Shown: positions 1-10,495 of the stretch, in pieces
Position numbering within the stretch: the stretch's first letter is position 1
How the letters are laid out: each line of letters begins with the position of its first letter
Assembly (NCBI GenBank): GCA_016946835.1
Contig: JACVTC010000081.1
Span: 531,501-591,500, forward strand
Length of the DNA: 60,000 bases
From: Neocallimastix lanati (nom. inval.)
Taxonomy: Eukaryota > Neocallimastigomycota > Neocallimastigomycetes > Neocallimastigales > Neocallimastigaceae
Direction: 5' to 3'
Position numbers and translations under genes: made by a program
Notes under the pieces: generated by a model
What the model was told of the DNA's origin: nothing
What the model saw: the letters and a program-made list of their open reading frames with translations, nothing else
Database searches by the model: none

Positions 1-99
1 CAAATATTATGTATTTATCATGTATTGTAATTATAATAATATTACCTAATAAATATTATATACTTTATCATGTATTGTAATATTAACCTATAAAAAAAT
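1..99. repeat. AT-rich flank with short duplicated motif
   Basis: The motif TTTATCATGTATTGTAAT occurs twice, near 15 and 64. No gene is seen. It forms the left flank of the element that begins at 100. Confidence 0.5.
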
Positions 100-965
100 G
101 GGGGAGGTGCATTTCGAAAATTTTCATTTTTCTCGAAATTTTTAAAAAAGTTAATACATAAATAAATAATAAAACAAATAAATAATATATGTAATTTAAA
201 TAAATAACTAAATAAATAAAATTAAATAAATAAATAAATAAAACTATAATAAATAAATAAATAAAATTATAATAAATAAATAAAATAATAATAAATAAAT
301 AAATAAATTTAAAATTAAATTTTTTTAAAAAATAGAAATTACATAATAAATTATATAATAATAAATATACATTAGAATCAAAGCTTTAAAAAAAAAATGT
401 TTTATCACAAGTTTTATTATTTTTCAAAATATAAATAAAACTAATAATAATTTTAAATATATAAAAAAATAAAAATAAAAAAATAATAATTTAAAAGGTG
501 TAAAGAATAATAATTTAAGATATAATTATTTAAATTAATTATTAAAATTTTTACACCTTTTAAATTCTTGTGCACTATTCTATAAAAAATCTTAAACGCT
601 AATAAAAAATTAATAAGTATTAATAAATATTAATAAGTATTTTTAATAAAAGAAATATTTATAGATAATCTAGTACAAAAAATAAAATAAAAAAAAAAAA
701 AAAAAAGTTATTTTAGTATATAGTTATATATATATCCTTTTTAAAATTATTTCTTTTTTTTTTTTTTAATAAAAGAAATAGTTATAGAAATAGTTATAAA
801 TAATCTAATAACAATAAAAAAAAAAAAAGTTATTTTAATATATAGTTATAATATAGTTATATAGAATTTTTTCAAAATTATTTCTTTTTTTTTTAATAAA
901 AGAGATAGTTATAAATTGTCTAGTAAAAATAGAATAAAATAAATTAAAAAAAAAAAATAATAATT
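100..965 (+). mobile_element. FamA MULE-like non-autonomous element, partial copy
   Basis: It begins GGGGGAGGTGCATTTCG, almost the same terminus as the complete copies at 24068-25503 and 26508-27805. Internal landmarks shared with those copies follow in order: a TAAATAAATAAAA-rich block, a segment near 350-430, the pair of motifs around 496-560 (AAAAGGTGTAAAG and TTACACCTTTTAAATTCTTG), and about three diverged blocks of 100-130 bp from 640 to 960 (AATAAAAGAAAT, GTTATTTTAATATATAG). No right terminus is found before the ATT microsatellite, so the copy is truncated or broken. It has no coding capacity. Confidence 0.65.
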
Positions 966-987
966 TTGAAAAAATTCTTTATAACTA

Positions 988-1154
<167 letters not shown>

Positions 1155-1384
1155 TCATTTGTATCTTTGTTACTATATTTGTTTCTTTTATATTTCCTTT
1201 TAGAGATAGAGTTTGTATTAGTGCTATACTTACCTAACTTTTAGATATTTTCATTATTCTGATTATAAATTGAATTTGGGTTATATGAATGGTAGCTGCT
1301 GTTTGTTAATGAGAATTCGTTATTTATATTTTAGTCATAGCTATCACAGTTAATATATGAATTATTTTCCCTGATTTGGTGAGA

Positions 1385-2175
1385 GAGGATAAATTTTATA
1401 AATTTTGAATAAGAAGATAGGCAATTATTTAAAAATTAATTATTAAAAGTATGTTCAAAGAATATGACATTCCTAGTAAGTATAATTTTATTATTAAAAG
1501 TATCTAAGATTTTATAAGCTGGGAATAATCAGAGTATCCAAGAAATATCCCAAATAAAGAATTATTATTGAATTTATTCCTAAGAGACTTTGGAATATAG
1601 TAGAATATTCCGCAGCCAAAAACATGTAGATTACTTTAATTTATTTTAGATTTAAATAATTTTTCCTATGGGATTTTTTTTTTTTTTATTAATTCCTTTA
1701 TGAAGTATTATGTTGTGGATGTAGTAGGTAGTGTTTACTGCATCCTCCCAGAATTGATAACTTTGTTTAGAGTCATTCATCATGGCCTTTGCGGCTTTGA
1801 TAAGAATACAGTTTAATCTTTCGGTAGGATCGGTTGATTGAAGATTGTAAGGTACAATTTTTTTATGAATTATATCATAAGAAGAGAAGAATTGATAAAA
1901 GTTATTGCTAATAAATTATGTACTAATTTCTGATTGGATTGATTTAATTCTTATGTTGAACTTATTTTTATTCTGATGAATCAAGAATAAAATAATTGGA
2001 TTATATTGCTTTTATTTTTGAGAAGGAGAACCCATCTGTATCAAGAATAGTCATCCAATATAGTAAAGAAGTAATGACTGCGGCCATTATTCATGAAAAG
2101 TTCCAGAGGTACCGCCATCCTGTATACTGATTCAGAAAGTTGTCCTACGATGTCCATATTAAGTAATTTTTTTTA
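1385..2175 (-). pseudogene. Ty1/copia pol relic (integrase core to C-terminus)
   Basis: The reverse complement, read across several frames, gives degraded Ty1/copia integrase. Near 2050-2090 there is FFTILDDYS, the usual block after the first catalytic Asp. Near 1735-1850 there is TERLNCILIKAAKAM followed by FWEDAVNTTYYIHN, the block around and after the catalytic Glu. Near 1440-1640 lies FGIFLGYSDYSQAYKI, the GKxGIFLGY-like integrase C-terminal region. Stops and frame changes occur throughout, so the copy is dead. It lies in the same orientation as the LINE relic and intact LINE beside it. The family assignment is from motif recognition only. Confidence 0.7.
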
Positions 2176-2216
2176 GGTTTGATGATTTGTATTCTGACTT
2201 CTTTCAAAGTTTATTT

Positions 2217-2462
2217 TTAAGTTTGCAGTTCGCATAAATTTGGAAATAAGGATGATGAAACTGATGATTTTAATAATTTAGTCAAAATATTGGAGTTAGG
2301 TACTGAATCATAGGCCTTTTTAAGTTTAAGAAAAGCAAGATAAGTGAAATTTCCTTTAAATTTTCTTCTTTGACATATTTCCCGAATTGAAATACATAAA
2401 TTTAAGCATTCTTCCTTATTTCTAAATCCAAATTGTTCAAATCTAATATATACTATCCCCAA
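2217..2462 (-). pseudogene. LINE reverse-transcriptase fragment
   Basis: The 81-residue frame contains EQFGFRNKEECLNLCISI and then YLAFLKLKKAYDSVPNSNIL. It matches the RT segment of the intact neighbouring LINE (EQFGFRTKEECVSLFISI and YLAFLDLKKAYDSVPIGNIL), but here the catalytic Asp of the A motif is Lys (LKL for LDL). Only this small part of the RT remains, so it is a decayed relative. The intact LINE inserted about 25 bp from it. Confidence 0.8.
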
Positions 2463-2483
2463 ATTATATTACTTCTCACAATA

Positions 2484-2497
2484 AGAGATAACCTTAA
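2484..2497. repeat. Target-site duplication, LINE 3' side
   Basis: AGAGATAACCTTAA is repeated exactly at 7874-7887. The two 14-bp copies bracket the LINE and its poly(A) tail. Confidence 0.9.
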
Positions 2498-2755
2498 TTT
2501 TTTTTTTTTTTTTTTTTTTTTAACGGCAGCAAACTTGTTTCATCTTTATTAATTAAATATTTGATAAAATACATGTAATAAAATAATAAAAAAAAAAAGA
2601 TAAAAAAATAAACAAAAAATAAAACACAAAATAAAAATAAAATAATGGTATAATATATTCTAGTTTCATTTAATTAATATTTGTAAGACTTCACAAGGGC
2701 ATTATTATACTGAAGTATAATAATTAACTTTGACTTCGCAATGTTAATCATAATT

Positions 2756-5700
2756 TTAAGATACAAAATTATGATCTTCGTTGGTTGCGCTAGCCCTGCT
2801 GGCCTGTCTTACTGTTTCTTCAGCATTGACGCTCTTGGTAGTAGTAGTACGATTCGATTTGAACCTATTGAACAAAGACCATTGCTGGCCAATAGCAATA
2901 GGTATAATCGATTGGAGAAGTGCCGCAGTAACCACTAAGAACGGAGTATCAGAATAAGCACCTGATTTCATCTGGCACTTAAATAGATCCTTCCATTCCC
3001 TTGTACTGTTATTAATACTTCGACCTCCAAGAAGGAAATTAAACACTTTTTCACACACACTAGAATCAATATACACATTATTTTCAATACTATTACTAAT
3101 ATTACTAAAAATACTATTACTAATATTATTATTACTATTATAACTATTACTATTATTACTATTACTATTATCATTATTACTATTAACAATATCATTTGTT
3201 AGGTTGCCACGGTAAAAAGCATTATATAAAAATAAAATTTTATCATTAACTTTACTACGAGTATGATTGAAAAAGGGACAATCAATTAACCAATGACTTA
3301 TCCATTGTTTATTACTTTTACAACAGGGACAAAAATTAGGACACATTTGGTCCACTATTTTTGCAGCTTTAGCAATTCTAGCATCTAATCTATATCCGCT
3401 TCGTGCTCTCAATAGCCAATAGAAACCATATGAAAGATCAGGATAGTCATAACAAAGTTTTATAAATTTTGATGTTTCTTCGAATTTGTTTTTGTCATAA
3501 AACTCAGCTTTAATAGAATTGATTTTCATATCTCTTTTCCAATAAAAATCCTTGATTTTATTATCGTTATTACCTCTTTTCTCTAGTTTACGTTTAAGAG
3601 TTCTACTTTCTTTTGTCCATGTATATTTTCTAGATTTTGGAATATTATTAACTAAATAGGAAATAATACAATTTGAATTTTTCCATTTATCAAAACATTT
3701 GACCTGAGACAAAGCACACTTAGCTGACAATGGAGGAATATGTAAATCTTTTGAAATAGAATATACATTAATAAATGATTTGGCTTTTTGTATACCTGCA
3801 AACCATCTTAATCCTTTATTAATTAATTTCTGAGTATTATTTGTTCTCGTTTTATTCGAACCAAGTAAAGGTGCAAAGTAAGAGACTTTACTAAGTACAT
3901 AAGAGTTAATTATAATCTTCTTAAATGGAATAGGAATTTTGGAATTTGAAAGAAATTTACTAACAGAAAAGAGAGCTTTAGTTACTTTAGAGTTAAGTAA
4001 TTTAATAATAGGTTTCAACGATAAGCTTTTATCAAATGGTATACCTAAATAGGTATAACATTTAGTTATTGGAATTGGTTGACCAGCAAGATAAAAAGTA
4101 GGATCTCTTTTATTTTGAAAAAGAGGTGTGTCTGGTCGAATCACCATCGTTGCACACTTATTAATTCCAAAATTCATCATATTAAATTTAGCCCATTCAT
4201 TTACCTTCTTAAGCATTTTTTTCAACTTAGTTCTTGACGGTGCGCATAGAACAATATCATCTGCAAAGAGTCCACCACAACATCTAGATTCGCCTAAAGG
4301 AATTCCAAGTTCTGAAACATCATTAAAAATGTCATTAATAAAAAGATTGAAAAGAATTGGTGATAGTGGACAACCTTGTCTAACTCCTTTCATAATATTA
4401 AAAGATTCCGAATATTGATCATCAATTTTAACACTAGCTTTGGATGTCAAATATAGATTTTTTATAAATTGATAACATTTACCTCTAATACCTAAAGCAT
4501 CTAATTTATATAAAATATTACCTATTGGAACAGAATCATATGCCTTTTTTAAATCTAGAAAAGCTAGGTAAGTTTCTTTATTATCATTTTTACGCCTTTG
4601 ACAAATTTCTCGAATTGAAATAAATAAACTAACACATTCTTCTTTAGTACGAAATCCAAATTGCTCTGGCCTAATAAAATTATTTTTAAGTCCATATTCT
4701 GAAATTCTTTTGGAGACTATTTTCGAAATGAGTTTAATACCATTGTTAATCAGAGAGATACCTCGATAATTGTCACAATCAGATAGATCATCTCCTTTTT
4801 TAGGAATAGATATAATACTTGCTTCATTCCATGAGCTAGGAAATTCTCCATTCCAAATTCTTGAGTATATCTTCTGTAAACAATTTAAACCAGAAGAAGA
4901 ATTATTTACTGAATTTTCGTCATCTGGAGGAATTAAAGCTTTATAAAATTCAATAGGAATTCCATCCGGGCCTGAAGCTTTAAAATTTGGAGTAGCCAAA
5001 ATTGCTTCTCTAATTTCTTCTATACTGATGTCTTGATTTATATCCCATTCATTGTGTCTCGTATACCTAATTGTTCCATTGGAAAATTTATTATACCATT
5101 CGATTAATGCACTATTGATATCAGAATGGCTTGAAGCAAGTTTTTTATAGTGATTGTGCCATACTTCTAACTGTTCTTTAGTAGAAGTAGCTAGTTTACC
5201 ATTTTTGTCCTTTACTGGAGAATTTGACATATTTTTAAATTTATCTACTTTTGCTGTTGTTTTAAGCCATTTCCAAGCTTTCTTAGGGTTATGAGATTTC
5301 ATATATTCACATCCTGTATTAATCCAATGTTGGTATTCAGTTTTCCTATAAATATTACACATATGATGAATAATTTTGCACATTCTATTATATTTATCAA
5401 TTAATTCTTCAAATTCATCTAAATTATGATAAGAACCTCTTCTTTTAATGGATTTATATAATTTCATTTTGAGTTTTTGCAAATTAAATATTTTCTGCGA
5501 CATATGAAAAAAAGATTTTCGAACTTCTGAAATTGACGTGATATTAAGTTCCTTAGCAATATTGAATGAAGTTGAAATAAATTTCTTTGAAATATCATCA
5601 ATACTAATATTAGGATCTGGAATCACTTCCTCTAATACACTAAAATAGTTGTTGTCAAAAATTGATTCTTTTTCATTTATACATTTTAATCTATCCCATT

Positions 5701-7213
5701 TAACTGTCTTTTTAGGCAGAGAGAAAGAATTATCTGAATTAACTGATGAAAAACATTTACCTTTTATTAATAAAGGTTTATGATCCGAAATGGGGGGAAA
5801 GTCAATAAAAGTACCATATGAAAGTAAATCTAACATATGATCATTGACAATCGCATGATCTATATCAGATTCTCTATTACCTCTACTCCATGAAATTGGG
5901 GAGCCCCATAAGGGAAGAATTTTCCAATTACTAAATTTAGAGAGCAAATTACTTAATTTCTCAGTAGGTAAATTAAAATCACCAACCAACATTGAAGGAT
6001 GAGAAGAGTGACTATTTAACCAAGACAATATTTCAATTCTAGCAACTCTAGCATGAAGGCTATGGCCACTATGAGGTACGTACACATTACCAATAGAACA
6101 TTTAGTGAAATTCCAAAAATTATAAGTATACAAGGAAATAATATACTCATAAGTGTTGTTTTCAAGAGAGGCTTGACAAGAATTATGAAACCCAATATAA
6201 AGACCTCTTTTACCGGGAATTTCATTATTAGCTTTTTTGAAGAAATGTTTGTAGTTTTTTAATGATACTCGACATGGATATTTACTGCTCGAACCTGAAC
6301 CATTTCCTGTTTCCTGAAAGCATAAGAAAAGTGGTTTGTACATTGAAATAAAGAATTCAACACTGTCTTTTTTATCAAAGTTCCATCCATTAGTATTCCA
6401 ACTGACACATAGAGAAAATTCTTTAACTGTATTATTATTAATATGAGTGTTATTAATATTATTGGAATTATTATAATTGATTGAACTGAAATTTGAATTT
6501 GAATCTGAGCTTGAAACTGAATTTAAACATAAATTTGAAATTGAACTTGAACTTGTACTTGAACTTGAACTTGAACTTGAACTTGTACTTGAACTTGAAC
6601 TTGAAATTGTACTTGAACTTGGACTTGAACTTGAACTTGAACCTGTACTTGAACTTGTACTTAAACTTGTACTTGAACTTGAACTTGAGCTTGTACTTGA
6701 ACTTGTACTTGAACTTGAACTTGAGCTTGTACTTGAACTTGAACATGAATCTGTATTTGAACTTGAATTTGAATTTTGACTTGAATCTGCATTTGAATTT
6801 GAAGTAGTGAATAAGTTGATATTATAAGATGAATTCACTTTTTCTGATAAGGCAAAATGTTTCCTTTTGAGTGAAGAAAAACTGTATTTATGATTCCTTT
6901 TGCTACAATTAATAACGTTAATTGAAGCACGTTTGAAACTATTAACAATACAATCAGTAATAGATGTTAATTCTTCTTCATTACCTACTATTTTAATTTT
7001 AAAGAATGCATCATTAAAATTAGCAATACGTTTAACTGATAAAACCTTATCATTTAATTCATTCAGAGTTTTCTTTAAATGTCTTCTCATTTTGATTTCT
7101 GGCCAAGATCGAAGTCCGCGGATAAAGAGTAGTTTCGTATTCTCCATTGGTATACCGTGGCACCTTGAACCTCTTAGAATGAAATTCTTATTTCTTATAA
7201 ATTGGATTTCCAT
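2756..7213 (-). CDS. LINE polyprotein: AP-type endonuclease and reverse transcriptase
   Basis: A 1485-residue uninterrupted frame that nicks target DNA and copies its own RNA. Residues 1-120 form a basic N-terminal region that I cannot assign. Residues about 141-238 are a Ser/Thr-rich stretch encoded by a hexanucleotide-like repeat. The exonuclease-endonuclease-phosphatase-type endonuclease spans about 268-490, with SWNTNGW, QETG, VGDFNLP and a final SDHKP. The reverse transcriptase spans about 740-1010, with YRGISLINN, FLDLKKAYDS (motif A Asp), RQGCPLSPILFN and FADD (catalytic Asp pair near residue 984). A C-terminal zf-RVT-like knuckle lies near 1300 (CPNFCPCC then HWLIDC). All key residues are present. 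A Asn/Ser-rich tract follows the knuckle. There is no separate ORF1, so the N-terminal part may supply RNA binding; that is inference. Confidence 0.93.
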   Translation of the reverse strand: MEIQFIRNKNFILRGSRCHGIPMENTKLLFIRGLRSWPEIKMRRHLKKTLNELNDKVLSVKRIANFNDAFFKIKIVGNEEELTSITDCIVNSFKRASINVINCSKRNHKYSFSSLKRKHFALSEKVNSSYNINLFTTSNSNADSSQNSNSSSNTDSCSSSSTSSSSSSSTSSSTSSSSSSSTSLSTSSSTGSSSSSSPSSSTISSSSSSTSSSSSSSSSTSSSSISNLCLNSVSSSDSNSNFSSINYNNSNNINNTHINNNTVKEFSLCVSWNTNGWNFDKKDSVEFFISMYKPLFLCFQETGNGSGSSSKYPCRVSLKNYKHFFKKANNEIPGKRGLYIGFHNSCQASLENNTYEYIISLYTYNFWNFTKCSIGNVYVPHSGHSLHARVARIEILSWLNSHSSHPSMLVGDFNLPTEKLSNLLSKFSNWKILPLWGSPISWSRGNRESDIDHAIVNDHMLDLLSYGTFIDFPPISDHKPLLIKGKCFSSVNSDNSFSLPKKTVKWDRLKCINEKESIFDNNYFSVLEEVIPDPNISIDDISKKFISTSFNIAKELNITSISEVRKSFFHMSQKIFNLQKLKMKLYKSIKRRGSYHNLDEFEELIDKYNRMCKIIHHMCNIYRKTEYQHWINTGCEYMKSHNPKKAWKWLKTTAKVDKFKNMSNSPVKDKNGKLATSTKEQLEVWHNHYKKLASSHSDINSALIEWYNKFSNGTIRYTRHNEWDINQDISIEEIREAILATPNFKASGPDGIPIEFYKALIPPDDENSVNNSSSGLNCLQKIYSRIWNGEFPSSWNEASIISIPKKGDDLSDCDNYRGISLINNGIKLISKIVSKRISEYGLKNNFIRPEQFGFRTKEECVSLFISIREICQRRKNDNKETYLAFLDLKKAYDSVPIGNILYKLDALGIRGKCYQFIKNLYLTSKASVKIDDQYSESFNIMKGVRQGCPLSPILFNLFINDIFNDVSELGIPLGESRCCGGLFADDIVLCAPSRTKLKKMLKKVNEWAKFNMMNFGINKCATMVIRPDTPLFQNKRDPTFYLAGQPIPITKCYTYLGIPFDKSLSLKPIIKLLNSKVTKALFSVSKFLSNSKIPIPFKKIIINSYVLSKVSYFAPLLGSNKTRTNNTQKLINKGLRWFAGIQKAKSFINVYSISKDLHIPPLSAKCALSQVKCFDKWKNSNCIISYLVNNIPKSRKYTWTKESRTLKRKLEKRGNNDNKIKDFYWKRDMKINSIKAEFYDKNKFEETSKFIKLCYDYPDLSYGFYWLLRARSGYRLDARIAKAAKIVDQMCPNFCPCCKSNKQWISHWLIDCPFFNHTRSKVNDKILFLYNAFYRGNLTNDIVNSNNDNSNSNNSNSYNSNNNISNSIFSNISNSIENNVYIDSSVCEKVFNFLLGGRSINNSTREWKDLFKCQMKSGAYSDTPFLVVTAALLQSIIPIAIGQQWSLFNRFKSNRTTTTKSVNAEETVRQASRASATNEDHNFVS
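6530..6790 (-). repeat. Hexanucleotide-type repeat inside the LINE frame
   Basis: On the plus strand this is a run of ACTTGA and ACTTGT units with scattered substitutions. On the minus strand it encodes the Ser/Thr-rich tract of the LINE protein. Because the unit is a multiple of three, length change does not break the frame. Other-frame open readings here are by-products. Confidence 0.9.
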
Positions 7214-7821
7214 AATAGTAATAAAAAACTAAAAATTAATAACTAAAAAAAAAAAAATAAAAAAAAGTCAATTTTTATTATAAAGTCTTGAGTATAATGA
7301 GAATTGTAATAATTTTATATCTTTTTGGAGTAAATAATTTCGATAATTAGTAGTTTGTTGAATGATTGAAAAATAATTTGATTTAGCACTTTTTTCAGTA
7401 TATTATTTAAATTGAATATCATAAAGTATTTAATGACTAAGATTGAATTGATGAAATAAAATGGCACAAAATTAGTAAAGAGTTAAATAAATTACTACAA
7501 GATTTAGAGTGAATCAATCTCTTACAACGTGATACATGAAATATAAAGTTGAAATACAATTGAATACAATAGATTCTTACATGAGAATAGTAATACTACA
7601 TGAAAATAGAAATACAATGAAAACGTATTACTAATTCTTGGGTGTAACTTATTTAACAATGTTCCAAAAATGCACCATTATATTCCGCAGTGAGTGTTCA
7701 CCAGAAAAATTTTACCAATAACATTACCATTGCGCATAATGTTATTAATTAACACAAAATATAACTTTACTACTATTTTGCACCAGTACTGTGGATCTAC
7801 TTTATAAGAGTAAAGTTAATT

Positions 7822-7871
7822 CCCCTTGCAGGCGATTTAAATACATAAATCGAGTACACCCCTGCTTGGGG
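7822..7871 (-). promoter_or_regulatory. Stem-loop at the LINE 5' terminus
   Basis: Starting two bases from the element's 5' end, the minus strand can pair CCCC with GGGG, then a symmetric AA/AA internal loop, then GCAGG with CCTGC. After an 8-nt one-sided bulge, CGATTTA pairs with TAAATCG around a 6-nt loop. All 16 pairs are Watson-Crick, which is striking in such AT-rich DNA. A role in RNA processing, translation or template recognition is possible. I do not see a recognised ribozyme core. Confidence 0.6.
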
Positions 7872-7873
7872 TT

Positions 7874-7887
7874 AGAGATAACCTTAA
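7874..7887. repeat. Target-site duplication, LINE 5' side
   Basis: AGAGATAACCTTAA, identical to 2484-2497. Confidence 0.9.
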
Positions 7888-8839
<952 letters not shown>

Positions 8840-10340
8840 TTAACATTTTTTAAGAATTTTCTTAATTTCTTCTTGTTCCTTCTTTAAGGTATCAAGAGTT
8901 TCTTCTTCATTTTCATACTTATATAAGAGGTAAGTATCTCTAGCGGAAAGTAATTCCTTTGTTTTTTCTAAACATTTTGGAGATTCACAAGATTCCTTAA
9001 CGTATTCGGAAATTTTAGGACCATCTTTTCTTCCAACTTGAATATCATAGAAGAACATATTAAATGGACATTGATAGCCATTTTCATCAATTTCACAAAT
9101 AGCTTTAGCTAAGGAAATGGTATATCCTGCTTTATATACAGTGTATCTATCACTTAAGGCATAATCATATATATCAGGAACATAGTTAAATAATTTTTGA
9201 CAAGTTTCTGATTTGTAGGTACCTGCACAGTACTTGCTTATACCAATAGGATTAAATGAACCTGGCTCACATTCTTCAATGAGATCTTCTAATTCTTCAA
9301 GTGTTGGCTTTTCATAAGAATCTTCTTCATCAGATTTCTTGCTACATTGTTCCAAAACTTTTTTGACTTCTTCTTGTTCCTTCTTTAAGGTATCATAAGT
9401 TTCTTCGTCATTTTCATACTTATATAAAAGGTAAGTATCTCTAGCAGAAAGTAATTCCTTTGTTTTTTCTAAACATTTTGGAGATTCACAAGTTTCTCTA
9501 ACGTAGTCGGAAATTTTAGGACCATCTTTTCTTCCAACTTGAATATCATAGAAGAACATATTAAATGGACATTGATAACCATCTTCATCAATTTCACAAA
9601 TAGCTTTAGCTAAGGAAATGGTATATCCTGCTTTATATACAGTGTATCTATCACTTAAGGCATAATCATATATATCAGGAACATAGTTAAATAACTTTTG
9701 ACAAGTTTCTGATTTGTAGGTACCTGCACAGTACTTGCTTATACCAATAGGATTAAATGAACCTGGCTCACATTCTTCAATGAGATCTTCTAATTCTTCA
9801 AGTGTTGGCTTTTCATAAGAATCTTCTTCATCAGATTTCTTGCTACATTGTTCCAAAACTTTTTTGACTTCTTCTTGTTCCTTCTTTAAGGTATCATAAG
9901 TTTCTTCGTCATTTTCATACTTATATAAAAGGTAAGTATCTCTAGCGGAAAGTAATTCCTTTGTTTTTTCTAAACATTTTGGAGATTCACAAGTTTCTCT
10001 AACGTAGTCGGAAATTTTAGGACCATCTTTTCTTCCAACTTGAATATCATAGAAGAACATATTAAATGGACATTGATAGCCATCTTCATCAATTTCACAA
10101 ATAGCTTTAGCTAAGGAAATGGTATATCCTGCTTTATATACAGTGTATCTATCACTTAAGGCATAATCATATATATCAGGAACATAGTTAAATAACTTTT
10201 GACAAGTTTCTGATTTGTAGGTACCTGCACAGTACTTACTTATACCAATAGGATTAAATGAACCTGGTTCACACTCTTCAATGAGATCTTCTAATTCTTC
10301 AAGTGTTGGTTTTTCATAAGAATCTTCAACTCCTGAATTT
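8840..10340 (-). repeat. Three tandem 501-bp coding repeats
   Basis: Landmark GAGATTCACAAG occurs at about 8980, 9481 and 9982, giving an exact 501-bp period (167 codons). Sequence between units is nearly identical at third codon positions, which indicates recent duplication or homogenisation. Confidence 0.9.
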
Positions 10341-10495
10341 TGAACATAATTTTTTTTATTAGATGGTGAACTAGAAGTAGAGTTAGAAATAGTATTTGAA
10401 GTAGAGTTCTTCTTTACAACACAGATACTTCTACCATTTACTAAAGCAGATGAACAAACTAAACCAAGTAAGGATAAACAACTGATAAATCTCAT
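8840..10495 (-). CDS. Secreted protein of three 167-residue Cys-rich repeats
   Basis: A 551-residue protein with an N-terminal signal peptide (hydrophobic core SCLSLLGLVCSSALV, cleavage near residue 21), a short Ser/Thr/Asn-rich spacer, then three tandem copies of a 167-residue unit. Equivalent DNA positions are 501 bp apart. Each unit starts around SYEKPTLEELEDLIEECEPG, has eight conserved cysteines and ends in a charged, probably helical KKEQEEVKKVLEQC segment. The even number of cysteines suggests disulfides and an extracellular location. Units 1 and 2 are almost identical; unit 3 differs mainly near its end (EYVKESC, EEIKKILKKC). I do not recognise the domain, and no catalytic motif or dockerin is seen. 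The start is the only Met before the signal peptide. Confidence 0.88.
   Translation of the reverse strand: MRFISCLSLLGLVCSSALVNGRSICVVKKNSTSNTISNSTSSSPSNKKNYVQNSGVEDSYEKPTLEELEDLIEECEPGSFNPIGISKYCAGTYKSETCQKLFNYVPDIYDYALSDRYTVYKAGYTISLAKAICEIDEDGYQCPFNMFFYDIQVGRKDGPKISDYVRETCESPKCLEKTKELLSARDTYLLYKYENDEETYDTLKKEQEEVKKVLEQCSKKSDEEDSYEKPTLEELEDLIEECEPGSFNPIGISKYCAGTYKSETCQKLFNYVPDIYDYALSDRYTVYKAGYTISLAKAICEIDEDGYQCPFNMFFYDIQVGRKDGPKISDYVRETCESPKCLEKTKELLSARDTYLLYKYENDEETYDTLKKEQEEVKKVLEQCSKKSDEEDSYEKPTLEELEDLIEECEPGSFNPIGISKYCAGTYKSETCQKLFNYVPDIYDYALSDRYTVYKAGYTISLAKAICEIDENGYQCPFNMFFYDIQVGRKDGPKISEYVKESCESPKCLEKTKELLSARDTYLLYKYENEEETLDTLKKEQEEIKKILKKC

Larger units (their letters stand above)
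2498..7873 (-). mobile_element. Full-length LINE (non-LTR) retrotransposon
   Basis: The element runs on the minus strand from 7873 (5' end) to a 24-nt poly(A) tail, which appears as T's at 2498-2521. It is bounded by a perfect 14-bp target-site duplication, as expected from target-primed reverse transcription. It holds a 5' UTR of about 660 nt, one long open frame (7213 to 2756) and a 3' UTR of about 230 nt ending just before the tail. Intact frame, intact tail and identical duplications suggest a young insertion. It landed among older copia and LINE debris. Confidence 0.92.

Noticed and set aside
2741-2938. Plus-strand frame over the LINE 3' end
   Set aside because: Shadow of the LINE protein on the opposite strand.
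7822-7873. HDV-like or hammerhead ribozyme at the LINE 5' end
   Set aside because: The stem is convincing, but the double-pseudoknot order of HDV and the CUGAUGA/GAAA core of hammerheads are not seen.
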